Shown: positions 43,414-51,629 of the stretch, one piece after another
Layout of the letters: the number at the start of each line of letters is the position of its first letter
Position numbering within the stretch: the stretch's first letter is position 1
Source of the DNA: Chitinophaga pinensis
GTDB taxonomy: Bacteria > Bacteroidota > Bacteroidia > Chitinophagales > Chitinophagaceae
Assembly: GCF_007896845.1 (NCBI RefSeq)
Contig: NZ_VOHS01000008.1
Coordinates: 124,001 to 188,000 of the forward strand
Reading direction: 5' to 3'
Length of the DNA: 64,000 nucleotides
Notes under the pieces: model-generated
The model's database searches: none
What the model was told of the DNA's origin: nothing
The model's input: the letters and a program-made list of their open reading frames with translations, nothing else
Position numbers and translations under genes: made by a program

Positions 43414-44148
43414 ATGGAAAGAAAAGATTTTCTCAGAAACGGGATGGGCATACTGGGCCTCGCTTCCATCGTACCAATGCTGCATGCGTGCGGAAAGGAT
43501 AATGATACAACCAGTACGGATACAGAAACGACTACAGGCACAGATGAAGCAGGCGGTTCCTGTACCGTAACAGATACAGAAACTGACGGACCATATCCAC
43601 TGTATAAAAGCAGGGGTTCTTCCATTCAACGGGTAGACATCACAGATGGTAAGACTGGTCTGCCGCTGAGCATTACCATTACGGTACGCAATGTAAAAGA
43701 CAGTTGTAATATAGTGAGCAATGCGCGTGTGGACATCTGGCATTGTGACAAGGACGGCTATTATTCCGGTTATAGTAATACGGGATATCTTGGTACACAG
43801 GACAACAGTGCGCTGGTGTTCTGCAGAGGTTTACAATATAGCGATAGTAACGGACAGGTGAAATTCACCTCTGTTTATCCCGGTTGGTATACCGGCCGCG
43901 TCACGCATATACATGCGCAGATCTATGTAGATAGTTCACTCAAATTAACTACACAGATCGCCTTCCCAGATGCGATCAATACAGCCGTCTACAAGACATC
44001 ATTATACAGTGCGCATGGACAGAATTCCATGACCAATGCACAGGACAATATTATTATGGATTCACTGGACAATGAACTGGCAACGCTGACCACCAACACA
44101 ACCACAGGGGGGTATGATCTGACACATACCATCTACATTTCTGCTTAA
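43414..44148 (+). CDS. Exported intradiol ring-cleavage dioxygenase-like lipoprotein
   Basis: A 244-residue protein related to protocatechuate/catechol intradiol dioxygenases, which use Fe(III) to open catechol rings. Ligand positions are conserved: Tyr in KDGYYSGY (116/117), Tyr 159, Arg 162, His 165 and His 167 in YPGWYTGRVTHIHAQI. An N-terminal lipoprotein signal (lipobox MLHAC, Cys 26) and a Thr/Asp-rich linker (30-57) place it outside the cytoplasm. It follows the response regulator by 111 bases. Substrates may be plant phenolics; that is inference. Confidence 0.85.
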   Translation: MERKDFLRNGMGILGLASIVPMLHACGKDNDTTSTDTETTTGTDEAGGSCTVTDTETDGPYPLYKSRGSSIQRVDITDGKTGLPLSITITVRNVKDSCNIVSNARVDIWHCDKDGYYSGYSNTGYLGTQDNSALVFCRGLQYSDSNGQVKFTSVYPGWYTGRVTHIHAQIYVDSSLKLTTQIAFPDAINTAVYKTSLYSAHGQNSMTNAQDNIIMDSLDNELATLTTNTTTGGYDLTHTIYISA

Positions 44149-44176
44149 GTAACGGGTGAGCACTTGTTATCAAAGC

Positions 44177-44205
44177 AAAAGGACCAGCCTATTGCTGGTC
44201 CTTTT
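44177..44205. terminator. Bidirectional terminator between the dioxygenase and terC
   Basis: Perfect 12-bp stem AAAAGGACCAGC / GCTGGTCCTTTT with loop CTATT, flanked by A and T runs. It ends the leftward ter cluster and the rightward dioxygenase gene. Confidence 0.92.
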
Positions 44206-44238
44206 TAATATGTTGCTGTTGGATGTATCTGTTAAATA

Positions 44239-45054
44239 CTATTCAGCTTTTGGTTCTACCTTATGTTTTTTAGGGTAGTTGAACAGTGCACTTGTGATGA
44301 TTGGAATCAGGAAGATAGACACTGTGATGATAGAAGTCGCCCAGTCAGCTTCATGGCTTTCCAGAAATTTGGAAGCAGCTGTTTCCGGAAAGAAATGTTC
44401 GTAGATAGCCAGCATCAGTTTGATACCCAGCACACCGATCACAAGGAATGCGGCTGTTTCAAGGAAAGGATATTTTTCCATCAGGCGTACGAAACCCTGT
44501 GCAACAAAACGCATTGCGAGGATACCGATAAATACGCCGGTCCAGATCAGTACGATATTATCGCTGAATGCAACTGCTGCAAATACGTTATCGATAGAGA
44601 ACGCGAGGTCCATAATTTCTACCAGTGCCACTGTAGCCCAGAACTGACCCATCCAGCCGATAGTAGATTTATACAACCAATTCTGGCTTTTGTCAATTTC
44701 CTCTGCTTCTTCTTCTACAACGCCAGCCTTTTCAGCTTTGGATTTCGCTGCTTTCTTTTTAAAATAATCAAAGGTCAGGTACAGGAGATAAAGACCACCG
44801 ATCGGTTTCAGCCACCATACCTTAATGAGGAGAGACGCAAACAGCAGACAGATACCACGGAACACGTAAGCTCCGATAATACCATATTTCAGGGCTCTGT
44901 TACGTTGATCCTTAGGTAGGTCCATTACCATTGTAGCCAGTACAGCCGCATTATCCACCGACAAGAGGCTTTCAATAATAATCAGGTTTCCAACGATCAG
45001 TAACGCCGGTATCGGGTTATCAAGGATCTGCTGGAACATTTCAGCGATTTGCAT
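44239..45054 (-). CDS. terC: TerC family integral membrane protein
   Basis: A 271-residue membrane protein of the TerC family, with two copies of the family's acidic motif (ESLLSVDNAAVLA in helix 1, LAFSIDNVFAAVA in the middle). These may bind metal or export manganese in relatives. About seven helices, with a charged cytoplasmic loop (about 100-125: KKAAKSKAEKAG). Last gene of the leftward Ter cluster, 35 bases after the kinase gene. TerC is thought to be the membrane anchor for TerD-type proteins (family knowledge). Confidence 0.93.
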   Translation of the reverse strand: MQIAEMFQQILDNPIPALLIVGNLIIIESLLSVDNAAVLATMVMDLPKDQRNRALKYGIIGAYVFRGICLLFASLLIKVWWLKPIGGLYLLYLTFDYFKKKAAKSKAEKAGVVEEEAEEIDKSQNWLYKSTIGWMGQFWATVALVEIMDLAFSIDNVFAAVAFSDNIVLIWTGVFIGILAMRFVAQGFVRLMEKYPFLETAAFLVIGVLGIKLMLAIYEHFFPETAASKFLESHEADWATSIITVSIFLIPIITSALFNYPKKHKVEPKAE

Positions 45055-45089
45055 AGTTGTTTGTTATTTTCTTGTTTTTAGTTGATAGA

Positions 45090-46607
45090 CTAATTGTTTA
45101 CGAGTTGTACCACAACAAGCCGTCCCCCTTCTTCCTGAGACAGCAGCAGCTGTTTATTGTCAGTCAGCTCCACCATTGAGTTCACCGGAATATCCTTTCC
45201 TTCGGTGACGTCTTTCAGTGATGTAAGCGTTTGATTGACAAGTTGCCACTTATTATTATGAAATACAAAATATCCCACCGGTTTTTTCTGCTGATCTGTT
45301 AGTCTTTCGTTCGGATAAATGTTTCTATTCACATGCCAGGGATACAAATACTGGTTATGATAAACCATTAACCGGTGATTTTCGGGCGTAAAGCTACCCG
45401 GTTTTCTCGACCAATACAAATTGAGTACAGGTAATTGTCCGCGGTAGGGTGTATTACAATGCGGACAGCAGGGGCTGGTGGTATTGTCAAACACGAACCA
45501 TTTCTGGTCGCAGTTCTTATTCTGACAAGGTTGCAGCAGGTCTACCGTTTTGATCAGCGCCTGCTCCCATTCGTCTGCCGTAGGGCGGAGAGAAGGGTTA
45601 TGCAGGCCATCAATAAACGCCTTATCGAACAATTCCTTCAGGTAAGGACCACAGATGGTATAAGGTACCTTACTGACGTCTGCCCAGGGCAGATGTGTCG
45701 GTTTTACCTGATCCAGACGCGGCCGGTTGGAAGTATCCGTAGGGTGTTCTATGAACAGCGCTTTGGCCCCCATAGACAGTTCTTCGTCCTTCTGTGCGTC
45801 TGTGTCGTGGATCTTTCCACCACGCAGCGGATGACGATACAGCAGGTACATATAGATCATGACTGCCAGGGCATGCCGGTCAGTCGCAATACTAGGCAGT
45901 TTACGGGCCGGATCTTCTTTGGGAAGATGCTTGGTGGCCATTACCTCCGGAGCAATAAAATCCGGCGTACCGATCACATCGGGTGGAAATTTACCCGGTA
46001 CGACCAATCCATCAATATCGATGATCGTTGCACTACCTGTACGCGGATCAATCAGCACGTTTTTATAGGAAAGATCGGAATGTGCCAGTCCAGCGGCATG
46101 CATACGTCTTACCGCACGTGCTATTTTGATATTGATGAGGAAAAATTTGAACCAGTCTCCCAGTTCAGCCGGATCCAGATGCAGTTTGAACTGACGGCTC
46201 CTGAACTGTGGAGAGGCAAACCAGCGGCCCTCTTTTTCCTTACCCGCGATGGAAACCATCTGGGCGGCGCCGGCATTATATCCTGTGGTAAAGAAGAATT
46301 TCTGCTGATATACCGGTACGATAATACCGGTCTTCCCGTCACGTTCTACAATATTATTTGGCCAGCAGAACAGGTCTTTCCAATATTCGCCTCCCGGCTG
46401 ATTGAAGATCCTGTCTCTGAAAACATTGACAATATTGTTGAGCCGTTCTTTGGAATTGAAGTCCTGTTTATCCCGGAAGAATGCTACGACATATGACTTA
46501 TCCGGAGAAAAGTACACGTCCTTCATCCCTCCCTGCATAGGATCACCGTTATCAACATATTGATAGGTTTTCCCGTCCTGCGCTGTTACTGTGATAATGT
46601 TGCTCAT
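45090..46607 (-). CDS. TerY-associated Ser/Thr protein kinase with C-terminal zinc ribbon
   Basis: A 505-residue kinase-like protein. Glycine loop PMQGGMKDVYF (about 23-33), catalytic loop AHSDLSYKNVL (HxD present, about 176-186), and IIDIDGL at the metal-binding position where DFG is usual. This is followed by GTPDFIAPEVM, a normal activation-segment end. A zinc ribbon CQNKNCDQKW ... CCPHC lies near 375-405, then a C-terminal all-beta segment. It is one of the TerY-P triad (vWA, PP2C, kinase) described for Ter systems. It lies 11 bases after the phosphatase gene. Confidence 0.88.
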   Translation of the reverse strand: MSNIITVTAQDGKTYQYVDNGDPMQGGMKDVYFSPDKSYVVAFFRDKQDFNSKERLNNIVNVFRDRIFNQPGGEYWKDLFCWPNNIVERDGKTGIIVPVYQQKFFFTTGYNAGAAQMVSIAGKEKEGRWFASPQFRSRQFKLHLDPAELGDWFKFFLINIKIARAVRRMHAAGLAHSDLSYKNVLIDPRTGSATIIDIDGLVVPGKFPPDVIGTPDFIAPEVMATKHLPKEDPARKLPSIATDRHALAVMIYMYLLYRHPLRGGKIHDTDAQKDEELSMGAKALFIEHPTDTSNRPRLDQVKPTHLPWADVSKVPYTICGPYLKELFDKAFIDGLHNPSLRPTADEWEQALIKTVDLLQPCQNKNCDQKWFVFDNTTSPCCPHCNTPYRGQLPVLNLYWSRKPGSFTPENHRLMVYHNQYLYPWHVNRNIYPNERLTDQQKKPVGYFVFHNNKWQLVNQTLTSLKDVTEGKDIPVNSMVELTDNKQLLLSQEEGGRLVVVQLVNN

Positions 46608-46618
46608 GTAATCCCTTA

Positions 46619-48031
46619 TCAGTATAAAATAGCAATGGTACGATCGTCATGATTGCCCGGAGACCAGAAATCCAGCCAGCTAAGCAGGCATTCCTGTACT
46701 TCTGCAGGCGAACCGGCAAAGTTTACCTTCGCACCGTCTTCATTGGTGCCGTTCAGATCCTGCCATAGTTCACGCCAGACTTCATTTTTCTGCAGATTGG
46801 CGTCTGTCTGGAATTTAGGATCTGTAATACCGTCTGTCATCAGCATCAATGCCGTGAAGTCAGGCACCACTTTGAAGCGGATACGGTTCACATAAGCGCC
46901 GTTCGCGAAAATATCAGACATAGTGAGGAAACGTGTCTGTCCTGCAAATTCTCCACTATCAGGCGTACCCATGACAAAAGCCTCGCCTGTAGCGTCCTGA
47001 TAGATGCCGATGCCACCATCACCAACCCAGAAAGAACTGATCACATACCCGGCAGCATATTTCTTCACGAGGGCAAAAATAAGGGTCGTGGCATAATCTT
47101 TCACTTCCGCTCCGTTGTCCTGTGCTTCCTGTTTGATCTTTCCCTGTGCAATGAAAGCCAGCTTACCGAGTTGCTCAATAAACTGCACACTCACTTTTTT
47201 CTGGTTATCTTCACTGGGATCGCCGAGGTAAGCAGCTATAGCTTCCTCGAGTACATTAATCCTATCGCCGGCGAGCAGTTCCTGAAAACTGGTCACGGCC
47301 GCTTTACAAGCTATATTAGCTCCTTTACGGCTGTATTTCGCAGAACCTGCACCATCAGCTACGGCAATGATACCCCATCCTTTCTCTGTGTTGAAATCGC
47401 AACCAAAGCTATCATCCCTGAATTTACCTTCATGCGCATGACTACGTCCCCGTTTGGAAGCGATTACCAGTTTGCGGTCGCCAAAAGGCAGCGTTATCGC
47501 ATCCTGATCTGGCTGCCAGTATTTGTCTTCCTTATCGGAAGGCAGATATTGCCATAATGATTTCGGATCGGGATTAACAACAAGATGTATTTTCTTTTCG
47601 GAAAACGCTCTGTCAGCCGGGTGATGCTTCAGGCGGAACAGCAGTGACAAAATAAACTCGCCCTGTTGTTTTGGTATACCGGAGATGGTGTTGGCGGCTT
47701 CATCGAAAGCAATACCTAATTCCGGTGGTATGCTCCAATCAAAGTCACCCATCTCCTGTAAGCCCAATGCCGCAGGATCGAATGTAAAATTGTATGCTTT
47801 ATTGACCCTGCCATTGGGCAATGTAATATGCTTCTGCAGGATATCGTCGATCATTGATCTTTCTTTCCAGGATTCCACTATATCGTTTTGAGATTTTATA
47901 ATCATCTGCACGGCCTGAAGGATATGTTCTTCCTTTATAAACTTCTCGAACAATGCCTGTTGGTTTTCCCTTACAGTATTGCCTTTATGCCTCAGCAATG
48001 ATTCTATAAAAGACTGATCGTGTTTCGTCAT
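46619..48031 (-). CDS. PP2C-type phosphatase with N-terminal Ig-like domain (TerY-P triad)
   Basis: A 470-residue protein. Residues 1-65 are helical. About 69-153 resembles a bacterial Ig-like (He_PIG) domain (tell-tale INTISGIP-type turn in ANTISGIPKQQGEF). About 188-470 is a PP2C phosphatase with metal-binding RDDSFG (D206, D207), VADGAGSAKYSRKG (D226), WVGDGGIGIY, LMTDGITD and terminal HDDRTIAIL. It should reverse the action of the neighbouring kinase. Its ATG overlaps the terY stop by one base (TAATG). No signal peptide, so the Ig-like domain is cytoplasmic. Confidence 0.88.
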   Translation of the reverse strand: MTKHDQSFIESLLRHKGNTVRENQQALFEKFIKEEHILQAVQMIIKSQNDIVESWKERSMIDDILQKHITLPNGRVNKAYNFTFDPAALGLQEMGDFDWSIPPELGIAFDEAANTISGIPKQQGEFILSLLFRLKHHPADRAFSEKKIHLVVNPDPKSLWQYLPSDKEDKYWQPDQDAITLPFGDRKLVIASKRGRSHAHEGKFRDDSFGCDFNTEKGWGIIAVADGAGSAKYSRKGANIACKAAVTSFQELLAGDRINVLEEAIAAYLGDPSEDNQKKVSVQFIEQLGKLAFIAQGKIKQEAQDNGAEVKDYATTLIFALVKKYAAGYVISSFWVGDGGIGIYQDATGEAFVMGTPDSGEFAGQTRFLTMSDIFANGAYVNRIRFKVVPDFTALMLMTDGITDPKFQTDANLQKNEVWRELWQDLNGTNEDGAKVNFAGSPAEVQECLLSWLDFWSPGNHDDRTIAILY

Positions 48032-49089
48032 TATCCCTGAGTTCTGTTAATATCAAGGTGGCCGTCACCAAAGCCGTATTTACCTTGTTTGCCACACCAG
48101 GAGCAGGTACTTACTTCTTCCTGTCCCACGCAGTGTACCTTTCCACAGGAGCACACACTGAAGCCGTACTGGTTACCGCAGCATGGACAGGTAGGAAATC
48201 CTTCCAGTTCATCAGTGCTTACTTTGTTATCAGGCACACCACCTTCAGCAGACAATTCAAAATACACATTATCTACAGGAAATGCACCGTTGAGCCGGTA
48301 GCCCATGGATTGCATATCGAGGCCGCTGATATTCACAGGACGTAATCCTTTCTTATACTTGATGAGATAAGGCTTGCCTGTATTCTGACATTTAGCGGCG
48401 AAGATGGCATAGTTGGTATCTACGAATCCGGGTTTCACCGGCGGCAGTTTATCAACGTCCACCTTTTCTATCACACCATCACTCAGTTTAGCGAGCTCTA
48501 TACCAGAACCGTTATTGCTGACACTGACACTGCTGGATTTAATAGAGGCAGTGACCCATCTGAAGAATTCCTTGTAAGACTGTGGTGTCGCATTTTTAAA
48601 CAACAATACTGTCTCCGTGAGTTCTTTCAGGGCACTCAGGTTATTTTCATCTCCAAAGGAGATAGCTATCAGGTTAGATTTATTTTGCCAGTTCTGCTTC
48701 CATTCACGGACAGCAGCACTGGTATCATCAGTAGGTGTACCATCAGTGAAAAGGAATACGATCGGTTTCCAGTCGCCTTTCTGTGTAGCGGTGGTTTGTA
48801 TCGTATTCTTACGCATTTCATACATCAGGTGTCCGAGACCATTACTGAGGGAGGTGCCCGCACCGATTGGAAACTTAGGCGGATAGAAGCTGATCACTTC
48901 CTGCAATGGTACTATTGTCTTTGCCTGACCGGCAAACACGATGATAGATACCCATGCAGTTTCCAGTGCATACGGGTCAGACTTCAACTCTTTTATGATC
49001 GCAGCCAATCCTTCCTCAACAAACTGAATTTGTTCTCCTACCATAGACTCAGAAACGTCTATCAGGAAATAAATGGGTAACCTTCTCAT
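48031..49089 (-). CDS. TerY-like vWA protein with C-terminal zinc-ribbon domain
   Basis: A 352-residue protein: vWA domain (about 1-190) with an intact MIDAS (DVSESM at 11, GTSLSNG, FTDGTPTD), a Ser/Val linker, and a C-terminal region with several CxxC pairs (CPCC, CSCG, CSWCG; about 290-345), as in the TerY-C family. It probably holds a metal-dependent partner and docks the phosphatase and kinase that follow. It shares the opening MRRLP with two shorter vWA proteins in the cluster. Its start overlaps the YggT-like stop by 4 bases. Confidence 0.9.
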   Translation of the reverse strand: MRRLPIYFLIDVSESMVGEQIQFVEEGLAAIIKELKSDPYALETAWVSIIVFAGQAKTIVPLQEVISFYPPKFPIGAGTSLSNGLGHLMYEMRKNTIQTTATQKGDWKPIVFLFTDGTPTDDTSAAVREWKQNWQNKSNLIAISFGDENNLSALKELTETVLLFKNATPQSYKEFFRWVTASIKSSSVSVSNNGSGIELAKLSDGVIEKVDVDKLPPVKPGFVDTNYAIFAAKCQNTGKPYLIKYKKGLRPVNISGLDMQSMGYRLNGAFPVDNVYFELSAEGGVPDNKVSTDELEGFPTCPCCGNQYGFSVCSCGKVHCVGQEEVSTCSWCGKQGKYGFGDGHLDINRTQG

Positions 49090-49337
49090 ATACAGAAATA
49101 ATTAAGCACGAGCAGGATGATCAGTAAGAGGATCTGTGTCATATCCACAGACAATCCTGTACCTACCTGAAACGGCTTGATACCACTGAATAAGCTCAGT
49201 ACGGGTTTAAAGATACTTTTAAAAAAACTGAACGCCTGCTTATAAGTGCCGGTTAAGCGCTCCTCATAAGGCAGCAGTTTGGAATATAAGAAGAGTCCTA
49301 TTATCAGGATATTAACGATAAGATATAATAAAAACAT
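49086..49337 (-). CDS. Small YggT-like membrane protein within the Ter cluster
   Basis: An 83-residue protein with two hydrophobic helices (about 1-20 and 62-82) around a basic/aromatic stretch. The second half (KPVLSLFSGIKPF ... SVDMTQILLLIILLVLN) recalls the P..G.D.s. pattern of YggT family proteins. It overlaps terY by 4 bases, so it is translationally coupled to it. I know of no described role in Ter systems. It might anchor the vWA-phosphatase-kinase complex to the membrane (inference). Confidence 0.7.
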   Translation of the reverse strand: MFLLYLIVNILIIGLFLYSKLLPYEERLTGTYKQAFSFFKSIFKPVLSLFSGIKPFQVGTGLSVDMTQILLLIILLVLNYFCI

Positions 49338-49355
49338 TGGTATAGTTCTTTAATG

Positions 49356-49378
49356 TCATACCGGCTGTGCCGGTATGA
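49356..49378. repeat. Hairpin between vWA and YggT-like genes
   Basis: Perfect 10-bp stem TCATACCGGC / GCCGGTATGA with loop TGT, without a T-run on the minus strand. More likely an mRNA-stability or processing element than a terminator. Confidence 0.6.
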
Positions 49379-49417
49379 ACGTTGGTTATGTTGTATAGCG
49401 ATTGCTATTACGTTTGT

Positions 49418-50053
49418 TTAAATGATCACATGTACTTCTGCCGGTGGCGGTGGCAGTTGTATTTCTTCTGTTGTACCCACACTCTTGCTGCCCGTACCGA
49501 TGGATGCTGATACCCACTTAAAGAAAGACATCAGTGTTGAGCTATCGGCCGTATCGAGATGGACAACATTATCTGTCAGTTCTTTCAGGAAACTGTCCTG
49601 TGCTTCTGCACCGGCGGCACAGGCTACCAATGCGGCAAGATTTTTACTTTTTACTTTAGGAACGACTTCACGGAAAGCCGCAAGATCGGAAGGCTTACCA
49701 TCCGTCATCAAAAACAGTAAGGGGCGCCAGTCGCCTTTCTGCGTATCGCTGCCCTTTGCAACTTCCGCGTCCAGTTTGGAACACAGCATTTCAAGCGCTG
49801 CGCCCATATTGGTGGGTCCTGACTCAGGTGTAGTGATTTCGGGCAACTGTAATGACTCCAAAGCGGTCAGTGGCAGCAGTTGTTTTACCTCACGATCAAA
49901 CGTAATGATACTGATCCACACTGACTCCAGGGCAAAGGGGTCCTGTCTTAATTTTGACACCAATACTTGCAGTCCGTTTTTCACTGCCTCTATTCTTTCG
50001 CCCCGCATGGAGCCGGAGGTATCAAGCAACAGGTATACCGGAAGACGTCTCAT
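49418..50053 (-). CDS. Short vWA (TerY-like) protein with C-terminal proline tail, copy A
   Basis: A 211-residue cytoplasmic vWA protein with MIDAS motifs DTSGSMRG (Asp 11), GPTNMGAAL and LMTDGKPSD. It ends in LPPPPAEVHVII, a tail shared with the vWA protein at 52316. It lacks the zinc-ribbon C-terminus of the TerY at 48031. It is separated from the upstream terD by 197 bases that contain a palindrome and a repeat element, so it may start a second transcript. Confidence 0.9.
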   Translation of the reverse strand: MRRLPVYLLLDTSGSMRGERIEAVKNGLQVLVSKLRQDPFALESVWISIITFDREVKQLLPLTALESLQLPEITTPESGPTNMGAALEMLCSKLDAEVAKGSDTQKGDWRPLLFLMTDGKPSDLAAFREVVPKVKSKNLAALVACAAGAEAQDSFLKELTDNVVHLDTADSSTLMSFFKWVSASIGTGSKSVGTTEEIQLPPPPAEVHVII

Positions 50054-50077
50054 ACTCGTATAATAATGTCAGGTCTA

Positions 50078-50243
50078 TTGAATAATTACGCATTAAGAAT
50101 CAGGAATCAGGAAGACTATTGTACATAGAAAATCAGGAGCAAAAGTGTGACCGGGTCACTTAGGATAATAATGCCTTTCTACGTTTACAAGTCTTTATTA
50201 TCATACATTCCTGATTCGTAATTCCTGATTCCTGATTATTCAA
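50078..50243. repeat. Short inverted-repeat element, copy 2
   Basis: An intergenic insert between terD and vWA genes. Left end TTGAATAATTA (50078-50088) is inverted at the right end (50233-50243, TGATTATTCAA). Inside both ends are AATCAGGAATCAGG and its complement (CCTGATTCCTGATT). The right-hand motif on the minus strand (AATAATCAGGAAT) is the same as the left motif of the element at 188-351. No reading frame. Confidence 0.6.
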
Positions 50244-50264
50244 AATACGCTTAAGCGTATTTTG
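50241..50264 (-). terminator. Perfect 24-bp palindrome over the terD stop codon
   Basis: Inverted repeat with 12-base arms (core TACGCTTAAGCGTA) includes the last codons and TAA of terD. Read on the minus strand, a 10-bp stem with a TTAA loop ends in TTTTG, so it resembles a weak terminator inside the cluster. It abuts the right end of the repeat element. Confidence 0.55.
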
Positions 50265-50805
50265 AAAGGAACTGTTCCAGTCCGCCGCTCTGTCCTATAC
50301 CTACTGCTTCAAAACGCCATTGGTTTTCGCGTTTGTAGATACGGCCAAATTCAACGGAAGTCTCGATAGAGAAATCTTCTCCCAGTTCATATTTCACCAG
50401 TTCAACGTTTTTCGCGGCATCATAGATGCGGATAAATGAGTTGCGGATCTGACCAAAGTTCTGTTTACGTGCAGCTGCTTCATGGATGGTAACCACCACA
50501 CAGATTTCTTTTACAGCGGGGTTGATAACAGACAGGTCTACGTGGATGGTTTCATCATCACCCTCACCAGCACCTGTGCGGTTATCGCCAGAATGTTTCA
50601 CAGCACCATCGGGAGATTCCAGGTTGTTATAAAACACGAAATATGGATCAGATATAATCTTTCTGTTTTCGCCTAAGAGAAATACAGAAGCATCCAGGTC
50701 GCATTCGCCGCCTGTATGTGACTCATTGATATCCCATCCTAAGCCAATAGTGAATTTTGGTAACTCAATATTGGCTCTTTCTCCTTTTTGCAGATTGATT
50801 GCCAT
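50251..50805 (-). CDS. TerD-family calcium-binding stress protein, copy 1
   Basis: A 184-residue TerD-domain protein: GLGWDINE, CDLDASVFLL (acidic loop), GEGDDETIHVDL and FGQIRNSFIRI, all typical of the Ca2+-binding TerD fold. Full-length and with its own ATG; its first 67 bases overlap the end of the phosphoribosyltransferase gene in another frame. Its stop lies inside a 24-bp palindrome. TerD proteins respond to tellurite, DNA damage or phage (family knowledge). Confidence 0.93.
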   Translation of the reverse strand: MAINLQKGERANIELPKFTIGLGWDINESHTGGECDLDASVFLLGENRKIISDPYFVFYNNLESPDGAVKHSGDNRTGAGEGDDETIHVDLSVINPAVKEICVVVTIHEAAARKQNFGQIRNSFIRIYDAAKNVELVKYELGEDFSIETSVEFGRIYKRENQWRFEAVGIGQSGGLEQFLSKYA

Positions 50806-51629
50806 GATGGTATGATTTTTTGAAGATGATCAAATAAAAAGTTTGCGTTGTTCCTGTACTCTTCCATCTGGTGATAATTGTTACCAATGCAGCAATCCGC
50901 CAGTTCCTGCAGGAACGCATGCGTTTGTTTCATCAGTAGTTTTTCATACTCTGCAAAGGGTGCATTGAGTATGTATTTCACCACTCTCGTATTGAAGCAG
51001 AAGGAGGGTGATCCTATCACAGCTTCAAGACTCTGTAAGGAGTGTACACTATAGTAATTTAACTTATTTTCTATGTTGGGATGAATATCCTGATTCTGCA
51101 ATTGCGCATAGTACAGGTAATAAGCATCGTTGCTCAGCCCGAATTTCTTCAGCAGGTTCCGGATGATCAGTTCATGGCTACCCGTAATACGAATATCGTC
51201 TGTGAAGATCAGCGTTTTACCAGCAAGGAAATCCTTATCCAGATGGTATCTGTCATTGATGATCAGTGCTTTCCTGCTTTCCATATCCAGCGCGCCATAG
51301 TCAATGCTATAAGTCTTATAGCGATGAATTTTGGCAGTTTCTGCCGGACTATATCCTTTCATGCATAAATAGCGGTTCAGCATTTTTACAAATGCTGTCG
51401 TCATGTAATAAGAAGCAGTAGGGATAGTAGTATATGGGCTGGGTAACACGACCAGCTGTTCATTCTCTGACAACCTGTCTCCGTAAGTAGCAATGAAACC
51501 TGTAGCCAGTGCAGTACCGAATGCCTCCGCAACTGCCCCGTCCCCGAATTTGAAGCAGCTGTAAGCCGCAGGATCAAACGGGAATTGAGCATCATTTACA
51601 ATGCTATGTAAGGCATAAACATCTTTCAT
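50739..51629 (-). CDS. Ter-associated phosphoribosyltransferase-like protein
   Basis: A 296-residue protein with a type I phosphoribosyltransferase signature, the PRPP loop TLIFTDDIRITGS at about 139-151, and an N-terminal region containing VVLPSPYTTIPTAS. Predicted to make a nucleotide-like metabolite in Ter systems. Its start overlaps the HAD stop by 26 bases and its end overlaps terD by 67 bases. The last 22 or so residues are therefore encoded in terD's out-of-frame start. No metal or sugar partner is visible beyond PRPP. Confidence 0.8.
   Translation of the reverse strand: MKDVYALHSIVNDAQFPFDPAAYSCFKFGDGAVAEAFGTALATGFIATYGDRLSENEQLVVLPSPYTTIPTASYYMTTAFVKMLNRYLCMKGYSPAETAKIHRYKTYSIDYGALDMESRKALIINDRYHLDKDFLAGKTLIFTDDIRITGSHELIIRNLLKKFGLSNDAYYLYYAQLQNQDIHPNIENKLNYYSVHSLQSLEAVIGSPSFCFNTRVVKYILNAPFAEYEKLLMKQTHAFLQELADCCIGNNYHQMEEYRNNANFLFDHLQKIIPSWQSICKKEKEPILSYQNSLLA

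Noticed and set aside
45435..46496. 353-codon frame antisense to the Ter kinase
   Set aside because: The kinase has clear motifs on the other strand; this frame has none.
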